The notes under the pieces were generated by a model. It saw only the letters and a list, made by a program, of their open reading frames with translations, made no database searches and was not told the origin of the DNA. From the NCBI GenBank assembly GCA_025738555.1, contig JAOVFP010000007.1, forward strand, positions 1,178,001 to 1,242,000: 64,000 nucleotides of DNA, written 5' to 3'. Position numbers and translations under genes: made by a program. The stretch is from Cyathus striatus. Lineage: Eukaryota > Basidiomycota > Agaricomycetes > Agaricales > Nidulariaceae. Positions 52,649 through 63,900 of this stretch are shown here, piece by piece (within the stretch, counting starts at the first letter, position 1; every line of letters begins with the position of its first letter).

Positions 52649-55600
52649 CTACTCAACATCAGAGGCATCTTCATCATTATGGCGCCAAAAGTCCTGGTAA
52701 CGTGTATTCAGCTTGCACTTCCTTTTCCCAGGCCCTAACTCTTCATCCTCCTTCACCAGCACTGCAGTACTACCTTCCCCAACCTGTACAATAAGCACAT
52801 CAATATCATCTGCCTGTGCTCCAGAGTAGAGGCCCCCAGCCTCATTTCTGCAAAGGGACTCAGACTGTGGCAGCCCTAGGACTTCGTTGATCAAGACACC
52901 AGAGGGAAGATCACTTTCGTCATCAAAATCTGCCTCAAGCACATCAAGGTCAATCTCAAGATCTTCGATAATTACAGAGTCTATATCGATATATGGAGCA
53001 GGTTCATCGGCAGTATATGCTTTTAACTCTTTGCAAAAGTCAGGATCTGTCTTCTGTAGATTCTGGATGGCTGCATGCGCTGCTATACTATTCAACGATT
53101 CATATGACAAATTCCAGGTTTTCACCTCACACATCTCGAAGGCCTTTAAAAATTGTCAGATATTGTATGAGTATTAATGGTAAGCATACCTTTTTGATTA
53201 TTTCAGGCTTTTGTAATGACACATACACGTTCCACAGCCATCTAACACTCCGGTCTCGCATCAATCCAATTTTATTGTCTAGCTTCACCTCTTCTTTTGC
53301 CTCGAGCTTCTCTGTCACCTCACGGACAATATCTTCATGATACGAACGCTTCAACAAATGCTTGAAGATTCATTGAAAACCCACATCACATGCTTGGAAG
53401 ACTGGAGTACAACAACCAGGTACATAGTGGAGAAGAATTTCAGGGTGCGTCTCTTTCATCCACGTTCGGAACTCCAGGGATTGATGTACTGACCATACAT
53501 CTATCTGCCAGATACACTTGTAGTCTGGTGGAAGGCCCAGCTTTTCACGTTGTGCCTTGAAATACGGAACTAGAACATCTTCGACAAGGGTCTTCATAGT
53601 GCTTTGATTTGACCAGTAGGTTGATGAATGTGATGCTTCAAATCGTAAGCCTGCATTCTCTGCTTCCTTGTATTTGTCGGCTGTTGGTTTAGGACAGGAT
53701 CGTGGCCCGTGACCCTGGTATATAGATTGAAATGGCAACAGTACCCCACTGTTTGACAGAGAGCAGACAACAGTGAATGTGTGCTTCTCATCCTGCCCTA
53801 CAAGTGAAACTTGTGATGCACCTGTCTTGGCCCAGGTAAGCTTTGTACCCTGAGCGAAGACAACCTGTGTTTGATCTGAGTTAACTATCAGCTCGCTAGG
53901 TATATCCTCCTGCCATATAGCATTTGCCATGCGAAAAAATGCGTGCTCGCATATGGTTTCCCAATTGTCAGGAAGCTTATGAGCCGCTTGTGTTGCCTTC
54001 CATTGTGACCATTGAAGTGTCTCATGCAACCATTAGGCAACGTCATGGGTAACCCATGGGTGTCTCGAGCTCAACCCGTACCCATACCCACATCAACCCG
54101 TACCCATTCCCACGGGTATGGGTTCCCATGGGTATCACAACCCGTGGGTTTTAAGTACTTATTTTAGAATTAGAATAAACATATGACGAATTAATTTGTA
54201 TCACTTGAAGCAAATGTACAATAATTTTTTGTAATGGCTTATTTTATACTTAAACAGTACGCAAGCATATGTGAACATTACGTGAAAATGGCTGCTTTTA
54301 TTGTACTATCTCCAAAAATAGGAAATTTGGAATGCTTATCTCATAGGATTTGAAGCAGATACGCGAACGTTGTGTATAATAGCTCATTTTGTAGTTATAC
54401 AACACAGGTATTAGTACACGAGTATGCAAGAGAAGTGAGTCAAAATTGCTGCTTGTATCGTACTATCTCCAGTATATAAAAGATATAGAATGTCTATTTC
54501 ATAGTACTTGAACAAGATGTGCCAATATAGTTTATAATAGCTCATTTCGTACATAGACAACATGGGTATAATTGCATGAAAGTATGAGAGACTAGCATGA
54601 ACACTGCTTGTTGTGTTGTACCATCTTCAAAATATAGGAAATTATACATAACATAGAAGAATATTAAATAAACATTGTCTCAGGTCCAATACACAGTTAT
54701 ATGGAACAGGTACTATATTGCATGTAACCAGTACATAATAGTGCGATATTTCTGTTGAAATACAAAGGGAGCGAGTGTGATATAGAGGGGAATCCTAATT
54801 TCTGTATACTGGGGAAGAGGTAGACAATATTATTTATAGAACCAGAACGAGTCGGCCATAAATTGTGTATGTAGGGTCGTTAGGAACGTGCAGCAACGCA
54901 CTATCTGTATCCGAAATATCGAAGAGATGCAAAAAAAAATTGGAGTAGTAATGTTAGTTTGAATGAATTGCATTAGGTATATCATTTAAGGTCAACCCCG
55001 CGAGCTGAACAAAATGCAAAACCGAGGTTTTTCTCTAAGCATAAACACTATCTAGGTTAATATATACTATGTACTTATTCATTATTATTGTAGTGCTTGT
55101 AAAATCTTAATTTCAGTCATTTTTATTCAATAAACTGTCTACGGGTACCTGCGGGTTACGGGTCTCGAAGACCTGACCCATACCCGTACCCGCCGGTACC
55201 CTTACCCGTGACCCGTGCGGGTATGGTGTACCCATGCATTTGCCTAGCAACCATCAACGTACAAAGTTATTGGAACACCGAAAATGCGAGCCATCATCTG
55301 CCTCATTCTCAAATATCTCCGGTGCCAGCTTCATAATAATGCCCACCATAATTGCACGAGCTGTGACAATAGTAATGGGAGCTGATGCATCACGTAGCTC
55401 ATTCAGTCGTGCTTTAATTGCTTCAACAACTTTGGGATATTGTGTCTTAATTGGTATGTGAGCTTGTGGTATGATTAATAGTAACTGTATATTTCTCACC
55501 AATGCGCCACGCCTCCCCATGCCAGGATGTCCTTGATGATTACCATTCTTGACCATCTCTTCTGCCCTTTTAGACCATTTTGGACGGCCATTTTTCCGAT

Positions 55601-55970
55601 CTATCCAACCATCGACTGTAGTACGATTTAACCCTCCAAATAACTCCTTATTAAACTTCTTCAACTCGCTAACAATCATTGATGAACTCATTTTATAGCC
55701 TACTGCAGGAGACTTTGAAATGCGGTCAATATGGACCCATAGAAATGGTGTGTGCCAGTTGGTATGTTTTGCTAATTGATATTCTTTAGTACGTTTGCGT
55801 CCTGCAGGTTTAAGATGCTTGTCCCATAGTCGCTTGTTAGCCTCACGGTCTGGACGTGAAAATTCTGCAATTTGTGTGCGCTTCACTGTTGTGGGTTCGT
55901 TATCCTTCCAACCATCTAAATCAAGCTCACAATGTTTCTGTACAAGTGAGTTAACAGTTGACATGTACAA
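52649..55970 (-). pseudogene. Pogo-type DDE transposase, decayed
   Basis: From the acceptor at 55937 the frame reads a helix-turn-helix-like N-terminus (ELFGGLNRTTVDGWIDRKNG) and SAPITIVTARAIM, to a TGA at 55254-55256. It resumes beyond the MITE in the same frame as WLHETLQWSQWKATQAAHK. The DDE_1 core has SDQTQVVFAQG, IWQIDVWSVHQS and CDVGFQ, supplying the three expected Asp. A second TGA (53370-53372) lies between CDVGFQ and IFKHLLKRSYH, then a 46-bp intron (53189-53144) and an acidic tail to TAG at 52649. Family members have Arg at both TGA sites as far as I recall. The enzyme would cut and paste the element at TA sites. The upstream protease region is in the same frame system. Confidence 0.85.
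54034..55246. mobile_element. 1213-bp hAT MITE inserted in the transposase
   Basis: TAGGCAACGTCATGGGTA at the left and its imperfect inverse (TAGGCAAATGCATGGGTA) at the right bound the element. An exact 8-bp target duplication GCAACCAT flanks it (54026-54033, 55247-55254). Subterminal arrays of ACCCGTACCC fill both ends. The interior is AT-rich and has no coding sequence. Removing the insert and one duplication copy restores a continuous alignment of the transposase frame. Confidence 0.95.
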
Positions 55971-55984
55971 AATGATTTACTTAC

Positions 55985-57886
55985 TCATTTTCTTCCATCA
56001 GCTAAACGGATACCTTTCTCCATTTCAGAAATGCGGACCTTCTTGTGATGCTTTCTTTGGCGATCTCGGTCAATTGTCCGCTTTCTCTCTGTGCATCGTT
56101 CCTTTCTTTCCTGGTCATATTCTGCCCTTTCATCTCGCTCCTGTTGGAGTTTTTGTGTCTCTCACTGCAGTTGTGCTCGCTTCTCCTCAGGAGCACATTT
56201 CTTGAAGTACTGCATGATCCCCTTTGGTGCAGCCTTTACATTTCGCGATATAGCACTAGAAATTGCTGACACCACGTGCAAGTGCTTTCTCTTTGGCAAG
56301 TGGCCCGCAGTGTGATCATCAGAAGCTTCACGCTTCGATGTCAACCCTTCTTCATCATGCCATGCTCTTTCGTCTTCTGATGTCCAGTGTAAAACCTCTT
56401 CCTTTTGCGGGGAAATATATGAAGTATTTGACAGCGTGGAAGTGCAAGACAATGTACTAGCGCAACTTTCAGCAAATGATGAATCTGGTATCAGGGAGCA
56501 AACACTCATGATGCTCTTGGTACTCAATGTGGTACATATCGATGTTGTATCGCTATCGGAGGCAGCACCGTTATGTTCCCTTGGCCCATTATCTGATATG
56601 CTGTCCACCAGTTGCGTAATGGCATGAGCTGTAAAAGAGAAGTTGTAATTGACAGCTTCTATTTCAAACGTCTGAAGACAAATGTAAATACTTATTCTCA
56701 TTCTTGTGATTGTATTGACACTTACATCATTCAAATGGTGTCCGATTACTTTGCTCAACATTCTAATTTGTGCCGCATCAACTCACCTTGCATCAATGAG
56801 TGGATACAGCTCAGGTAAGAAGTGGTGCGCAAGTGCATTGGCCGCAAGAATACCACAATTGTTGGGATCCAGCTGTTGGGTGGTCCTGAGAATTCCAATG
56901 AGGAATTCAGAGCCGGTATGAACACTTGTCCACCATTTGAGTGCTACTAATAGCTCTTCATCATACGGTTGATTCATAGAGTTCCCGAAGAAGATTTTAT
57001 TGAGGGTAAAATCAACAACAACCGAAATCCAATGATTCTTGTTAACATTGGATATAAAACCTAATGCTCTGAGTGTTCCATTGGCGAGATCCTGTCCAAG
57101 TTTCTGTAGATAACTGTACTTTCGGCTCCCCATGTAAGTAGCTTGATCCTGGTATGCATTCAGCAGAGCATATTTAAAGTAACAATCTTTCAGCTTGATA
57201 TAATCCAAAGGCCGGTGGTGCCGAAGCTCGAGTTCAAGGATCTGAACCATTTGATCCATGTGAACATCAGCAAACCACTGGTCCTTGCTTGCATACACTG
57301 CCAGCTTGACAATCAGCTCCGAATCTTTAAACCCACGAACATATCCACCCCATGGTAATGCCAGTAACTGATTCAGCACTTGTCCTACTAGCTGATTTGA
57401 ACCATTCTCACTGCCTCGTGCCTGCAGAAACTTCTTTGCAGCTAACCATGGCCTCCACTGAGAGAGATGAAGATTAGCAACTTCGGTCCAAAAGGTGATA
57501 ACCCAGATTGGTAAGTAGCTATCTTTCCCCTCTATCACCACCTTGATTGACAAGATGCTTCCTTCCTGGCGTACATATGTAGCTTTCACATCCTTCAAAA
57601 GGTCTACACTGGGGACTGGGATTTGGCATATAGTTTGTGCGTCATGAATATTTGGGGAATTCGGACTCAGGAGATCGGTCGCACTGATTCCAATGGATGT
57701 TGAGTTTGTGCGAATTGTTGGTAGTGGAAATTGAAGTAGCTCGAAGATAGTTTCATTGCGATCAGGTAGAATTAGAGGACGGAGAGCGCCAGGAATAGCA
57801 AGGGATGCTTCCTTAGATTGAGTAGCCATGTGTAATGAATGAAGCCGCAAAAATGGATCCTTTTGATTATCCGTATCATCCGGCAC
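55985..57886 (-). pseudogene. Ulp1 (C48)-like protease region of the pogo element
   Basis: The first 367 codons (57886-56786) are open. They contain a C48-like core: NKNHWISVVVDF (catalytic His and Asp region) and QQLDPNNCGILAANALAHHF (oxyanion Gln and catalytic Cys). A TGA at 56783-56785 follows LYPLIDAR. The frame continues as VDAAQIRMLSKVIGHHLND, crosses a 54-bp intron (56725-56672), then a Ser-rich stretch, MQYFKKCAPEEKRAQLQ, a second TGA (56162-56164) and a basic coiled region (QRKHHKKVRISEMEKG). A third TGA (55985-55987) abuts the donor GTAAGT of a 47-bp intron whose acceptor opens the transposase. So one gene could encode both proteins as a fusion. Such proteases may remove SUMO from host factors; no substrate is evident. 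Confidence 0.75.
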
Positions 57887-57959
57887 TAGTGGTTACCGGT
57901 TACCATCTTGTGAGGATAACATGTGCACACATAGCCACTGGAAATAAATAGAAAAACTT

Positions 57960-58060
57960 TTCTGGAGGAGACGGAATCAAACTCGTTACCTCTTACTCAT
58001 GTTGTCTCTCAGATTGTAACTGAAACTGAGACATGAAAGACCTCTATGCCACTGCAAATT
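57960..58060 (-). repeat. Possible tRNA-derived sequence near the right end of the pogo element
   Basis: On the minus strand GCAGTGGCATAGAGG resembles box A, and about 60 bp on GAGTTTGATTCCGTC resembles box B. The stems do not pair convincingly, so it is not a functional tRNA. It may be a SINE head or chance. Confidence 0.25.
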
Positions 58061-58389
58061 ACACAAAAAATTTCTCTAGCAAGTTTATCTGCCGAAAATT
58101 CACTAATGTCACGTCACAAATATGCAACTGCCGAAGGCATTCAGCAGTTGGGCCTGTCATGCACATCCAAGGGTGCCAAAGTATTTTGATTAGTACAGTA
58201 GTACTTTAGAGTTCCTGAACATGAGAAATTAGACACATATTTCCTAAGTGATTGTAAGTTCTTGGCACCTCGAACTCTAACCCCTTTTCTGTGTGTTTCT
58301 GCTATCAAAGTCTAACCCTCTGACTTCAACTTGGAAACTCCACAGATTGGAATGATATGAAAAGGAAACAACATACACTTCGTTGATTT

Positions 58390-59385
58390 CAGCGCCCTTC
58401 CTAGCTTTTCAACCTTTCTTTTTCCTGGAGGTGCTTGTCATAGGTTTATCTTCAGTGGTTTTGTATTTGAGGGAAGATGCAGTTGATGCACTTTGGAAGG
58501 TTCTTAATGACTTGAAACAACATTTGTGCAGGATAAGAGCTTGTCCCTGAGATGGACTGTTATTGACAAGTTGTATCAATTGGTCAGGGATTTCAGGAGG
58601 CAGGTTGGATTTCACAAACACTTGTTGATTTTCAATGATCAGGTGAAATATCTAATATTTTACCTATCATAGGAGCAATGGGTTGAAATGGTCTGGAATA
58701 ATCCATTCAATCAGCGAGGGATCTATAACAACCAAAGTTCTGGGGTGGAGTTCATCATGCACTTCCCAAGGGCAAATGGTTTTGCCATCAATATTGTCAA
58801 AATTTTGTTGGACCAATTTTGCTTTATCTAGTTGGAAGTAGGAACCTTGGTAGTCAGGCAATCTGGACAGTTTGCAGAAGGGCTCTATTTTTGACTCTTG
58901 ATTATTGTTACTTGAAATGAAAATCTTAAGGTAAAAACATGGAAATAGAAACAATTAACATACTAGCAGGTTTCGGAGGTGGTTCAGAATCCAACACCAT
59001 TTTTTCAAGTGGTTTGTATGAAAGTTTCTTTTCTTAGGTACAGAGCTAGGCCTATTGTTGGAGTAGGTAGGGGGAACCTGGATAAATTTGATTAGAATGC
59101 TATTAACAGTGTTTAGTGATACCAGTACTTTGTATTTCAAAGTAGTAATGAGTTTGATCAATGTGAAATCTTCTTCAGGAGTTGGTCACATGATTACTGG
59201 ATTAACTTCCTGAAATATGGTGAAGAACATCAAAGAGAGACCATGGTATGATAGTAAAATGGTTGCTTTGTTAGTGTTGGAAATTCCATTCATCTCAGCT
59301 TCATAAATTTCATACAAGACAGCAATTTGATTGTTATATGCTGATTTCAGTTCAGGAGTGGCTAAGGTGGGAGTAGAGGATCATA
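58390..59385 (-). pseudogene. Decayed multi-exon gene of unknown family
   Basis: From about 59385 the minus strand reads SAYNNQIAVLYEIYEAEMN and FFTIFQEVNPVIM, then a TGA (59186-59188), then PTPEEDFTLIKLITTLKYKV and an intron (GTTTCC donor to CCTAAG near 59035). The next exons read KLSYKPLEKMVLDSEPPPKPA, KIEPFCKLSRLPDYQGSYF, LHPRTLVVIDPSLIEWIIPD, and near 58620 VFVKSNLPPEIPDQLIQ with an SRKKKG basic end. The codon at the single TGA fits Arg. I do not recognise the family, and one exon junction near 58670 is unresolved. Composition is CpG-poor, as for other decayed genes here. Confidence 0.5.
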
Positions 59386-62020
59386 CAGGCACAATGAGCT
59401 AACACCCAATGTTCAGCAGGGTACAAACAACAATAAACTTTTAACCATACCAAGCAAGGTCTGATCCGAAGCAATGCTGAGTGATCAGCCTGCAAAGAGC
59501 ATTTTCCAATGACCTACATAAACCCTACTACCTAAAAAGGTAGTGGGAATAACCTTGGTAGGGCTGGCAAGCAGCAGAGCCCACTACCTAACCCACCCAT
59601 GCAGTGCACAGACTTGTTTATTATTCAGTAAGTGACTTTGTGGATGAAACCTCTGTTTGTAGTTATTAGAATAAGTGAACAATGGTGTAGTTTAATATGC
59701 ATATGTTTAAGTATGTCTGCTCAAGGGAATTGTGCTGTTAATAAAATGCCAAATTTTTCATGGATGCCATTCTGGACTGCCCCAACAGCTTGGGAATATA
59801 TCATACAGGAAGAATGTAGCACAGCTGGAACAATACAGTCCCATGAAAGAGGCACACTGTGAGGGAGGAGGTAGAAATTATTGACATTGTAAAGTATTTG
59901 TGCTGAGACACAGACAGTGGCAGTCAACATCCAGCAATGACTGTCTATGAGGGTGCTTGCAAGAAAGGGTATTGAAAGGCTAGAATACCACTTGGTGATT
60001 CTAAGTGGATTGCAGTTGTCAGACAGGAACCACAGTTCATAGTGTATGCTGGCAGCTGATGCTTATAGTGGAGAATGTGAGCATGTGCCAGTCAGAGATT
60101 CTGACACAATGTCACACTAGAATTTCAAGCAAAAGCAAAAGAGTTGTGTAGATTTGGTGAAAGCAACATCTCATCCCAGTCACCCTTGACTCCAGGCAGG
60201 ATGAATATAGATTTGACAAGCACTTTCAGAGAAGCTCATCATTGGCTTCTTTAGTTAACTGAAGTAAATTGCAATGAAAGATATGGTGAAAAGATACAAG
60301 GGTATCTATCCAACAAGCAGCATTTTTGCCATGTCTGTAACATTCAGGTGGGTGCAAACAAAGGTAATTTGCATTCAACATCACAACATGGACAAAGGCA
60401 ATAGAGGTATTCCAAATTACGAAGTCTTGGATTCCATAATTGCTACATTGCTAGTATTATCCATAATGTATTCACAAGAATAATTTATACTAGCCAATAG
60501 TCTGTGCACACAGACTGTAGTGCAGCTCCATTGTAAACAAAGTAAACAGGTGAAAGAGCAGTGGTATTGGCAATATAACTGCATTAGTAATGAACTTTGA
60601 AGACCAGCAAGAAATACATGGCCCTGCAACTGGTCCCCATGACCCCATTGTCAATCCACCATAGCTGGCTCAAATATCAGCACAATTTGTCAGGTGTGTT
60701 GGGACTTTTGGAGCCTGTTACAAGAACAGTTTGGGCAGTGCATTTGATTCATGTTTAGAAGGTTGTCAGCTTTGGAGGTCTGTGATTTAGTTTGAAAAGA
60801 TGTGTGTGTCTTGGAAGGATGTGCAGATGGCAGGGTGCATGGGGAACATATTGCGATTGGAATGAGGCATGTTTGGATGTGATTAGAGGGACATAAGAAT
60901 ACATGTTTAGTTTTGTACCATGAAATAGATAGAGAAAAACAGACCTATGATTAATGTGAAACCTCACTTCCAAATCCTGAATTATGAACTCACTATTCAT
61001 GCACTAAAACATGTACTGGCTGAATGAGATAGTTGATGAGGAAGTACAGTGTATAGGTGATGTCCAGGTGGTTATAAGCAACAAGAACCTTGGGATACAG
61101 TATAGGAACTTAGCAGAGCACCATACAAGTACTCACCAAATGGTGAAGAGGTGGAAAGTGCTCTGGGTGTACCTAAACAAAGACAAAATGCAAGTCATCA
61201 AGACATCTGTCTGACATGGGTGTTCTAAGGTGAGAGTGAGAGAGTGAGAATGATAAAACAAGAGTTTTGGAATGTTACAGGAGAGAGAGAACTTCAATAT
61301 GAAGTTCTGGCATGAAAACAAGGGGCAGGAGTGTATAAATCGATAGAATTGACAGTGAGAGCATAGAGACAGAGATTTTAACTTAGAGTACAAGTTCGAA
61401 GTGGTAAAAACTTTTTTTAGATTCTTTGTAGTATAACTACCAAGGTTTAAATACTTATAAAACAAATATATTTAAAGGAAGTAAGGGTAATTAATTCAGA
61501 GGAAAGAATGGAAATATTAAAGGAACATAGACTGAAATGTTATGGAGGAATGGAAAAACCCAAGTTAGAAATATTGAGTTGAGGAGTTTGCAAGGAAATG
61601 AGTTTTCTTGTCAAACTCAGGGTGTTGTGTCTGTTGCCAATGTCAGAGCTATTTTGAGAGCTTGACATGTCACAGGAGTTGGGTATGATATCAGGATGGT
61701 GCACAAATATGTATGTTTTGAGGAAGGTGAGGGACAGCACAAGCAGGAAAGTGAGGATAGGTTGAGATGAGCAGAATGCATATGAACACATCATTCCAGC
61801 GTGATGCGTGATTATGTAATCATACTTAGAACATCTTCAGATGTGTGAGATATCACGTTTCGCATTGCAGGCATTTTGCCTGCTCTACAATGGGATAGTT
61901 GATGAAAGCAGCACAATGTATAAACCAATGTTCAGCTGGGTGCAAACAAAGGTAAATTCCCACTACCTTTTAAGGTAGTTGGGTTATAGGGACATCTGAT
62001 TTCCCTATATGGCGATTTAC
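59386..62020. other. CpG-poor DNA without a supported gene
   Basis: The DNA is AT-rich. Frames (for example 60274-60483, 61011-61214 on plus, 61794-61540 on minus) have no motif, partners or splice context. Two palindromic sequences of the form CCCACTACCTTTTAAGGTAG lie at 59525-59555 and 61950-61980 and could mark ends of a 2.4-kb insertion. Confidence 0.4.
61860..61895. repeat. Copy of the TGTAGAGCAGGCA terminus
   Basis: TTGCAGGCATTTTGCCTGCTCTACA is the inverse of the sequence that begins the insertion at 6788. Its AGGCATTTTGCCT core forms a hairpin. It is likely the end of a dispersed small element. Confidence 0.4.
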
Positions 62021-63340
62021 AGGTTCATGAATGGGATCTCAACCTGATTGGCTGGAGCCCTGTAACAATCCTGTGACCACTGACAAATTTCACTCATCTC
62101 AAATCCTTTTGCTCCCCTATCATCATCCCTCTCATTTTGTTTTCACCTCAAACTTTCCTGCTCATTCATTCTTTCCATGTTCATTAATATCACACTGTTT
62201 TCTTTGTCTTTCATATCTTCCTGCCTCTCTGTAATTTCTACACTCATTCACCTGGTCCTCCCTGTATGAACCTTTGAATAGCACCATAGTACTGTTGTGT
62301 GCATGCTCTCCATGCAGTAGCCCCCTTTCTTTCTCCTTTATTACCATTACTTTCTTTCTATCCACTGGCAAATGGAAATGTGAGTGGAGAACATGACCCA
62401 TGTTGAACAGATCACACCTACAGTTCCATTCATCCCAGCAGAGGATCAACATAGTGGCCATTTCAGCACTACCATCAGCAAATTCCCCATTGACTAAATT
62501 AGTTAAGTTAGTTAAATTAAGGTGTACCCCTTACCTTATATTTCTTTACATATCCTTAAATGTAATAAATTTCGGCTTAAGTGTACTAATGCACACATGT
62601 ACAGCCTACTAATCTTGGCTTAAATGCACTACTTCACACACATTTAGGACAATAATAGGTATATATAACTATTAATACTTATTAATTTGACCTTCTATTA
62701 ACTATATTATGGTAGAGTTTTGGTAGAGTACTGAAGTATGTTTCTTGAGTAATGAGTTTTATAGATACCTGTACTTCCTTTGGCCTTACACATAATCCTA
62801 ATGATTCAAAAAACAAAAAACATTTACAAAGTTATAATATTCAATGTGTTATCGAAATATCTATCTGTAATGCACAACAAAATTCCAAAGTCTTGATGTG
62901 GCTAAATACAAGTCTGACAGCTGCCATTAAGGTTCAGCCAAAATGTTCAGCTGAAGAGCTCCCAAGCCAATCAAATCACTGGGAAGCTGACATGATTATC
63001 ACATGACTTTTCCACGTCACAGACACGTCATCGTTCAACTTTCCTCAAACCTTCCCCTTACATTCTCCCTCTCGTCTTCTATGGTCCATCCACCTCTGCC
63101 AGCCATGCATACACATATTGCTCCCCTCTCTCCCTCAAGACCCCTTCCAATGTTTCATCTATCTTCTGTCCTGGGTGGTAGGAGTTAGAACTCAGCAATC
63201 CAAGCCTTCAAGAACTTGTCTGGGTGTACTTGATTCATGTTTTGTCAAGCTGGGTGTCTGTGCCAGTAAGTTCTTCATCCCCTTAACTGATATCTATCTA
63301 TTGAAGCTTTAAGCTTGAAGTTTGGCTACAGGGACTATCC
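62021..63340. other. CpG-poor intergenic DNA
   Basis: No gene is supported. A short TTAGTTAAGTTAGTTAAATTA track lies near 62500, and pyrimidine-rich DNA with a few CpGs appears after 63005, possibly a promoter-like region. Confidence 0.4.
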
Positions 63341-63343
63341 ACT

Positions 63344-63900
63344 CTTGTGCTCTCCCTCCTGTGCCCTCTCACTCTCACACCCTCTCTCATTCTCATGCCC
63401 TCTCTCGTTCTCATGCCCTCTCTCATTCTCATGCCCTCTCTCATTCTCATGTCCTCTCTCATTCTCATGCCCTCTCTCATTCTCGTGCCCTTTCTTGTTC
63501 TCGCGCCCTCTCTCGTGCACCTTCTCTCTTGTTCTCATACCCTCTCTCTCTTGTTCTCTTGTTCTCGTACCCTCTCTCTCTTGTTCTCTTGTTCTCACAC
63601 CCTCTCTCTCTCTTGTTCTCTTGTTCTCGCACCCTCTCTCTCTCGTTCCCTCCTTCTTGCACCCTCTCTCTCTCATTCCCTCCTTCTTGCACCCTCTCTC
63701 GCACACCCTCTCTTCTGTGCCCTCTTTCGTTCTCTCCCTCTCATGGCCCTCTCTTGCATGCCTCTCTTGTTCTCTTGTTCTCGCTCTCTTGCCCCCTCTC
63801 TTGTGCTTTCTCTTTCACTCGTGCTCTCGCGCTTGTGCTCCTCGCCTGGACTCTCTCGTATGCTCTGTTTCTCTTGTGCACTCTGTCTCTCTTGCATTCT
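63344..63900. repeat. 18-bp (CTCTCTCATTCTCATGCC)n minisatellite
   Basis: About 8 clean 18-bp units run from 63360 to 63500, then a degenerate mixture of CTCTCTCTTGTTCT, CTCGTACC and CCTCCTTCTTGCACC units continues to about 63900. Frames on both strands stay open across it only because the repeat has no stops (MRMREG or SHSHAL patterns). I do not regard any as a gene. Confidence 0.9.

Larger units (their letters stand above)
52442..58198 (-). mobile_element. Complete pogo-type (Tc1/mariner superfamily) DNA transposon
   Basis: The ends are inverted repeats beginning CTGTACTAATCAAAATACTT (then C/TGGCA), 25 bp with one mismatch, flanked by TA at 52440-52441 and 58199-58200. Inside is one long minus-strand gene reading protease-like region, basic coiled region, then DDE transposase. 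Subtracting the nested hAT MITE, the element is about 4.5 kb. Basidiomycete pogo-like elements of this kind with a Ulp1-type gene are known to me as a family, but I cannot name it. The gene is broken by five TGA codons and the MITE, so this copy is non-autonomous. Confidence 0.9.

Noticed and set aside
52649..57886. TGA read as Arg (codon reassignment or programmed readthrough) instead of decay
   Set aside because: Open genes here end mostly in TAA or TAG, so this was considered. But TGAs cluster in repeats and relics, one relic also has TAG, and CGA to TGA by CpG decay is simpler and matches the paralogue comparison.
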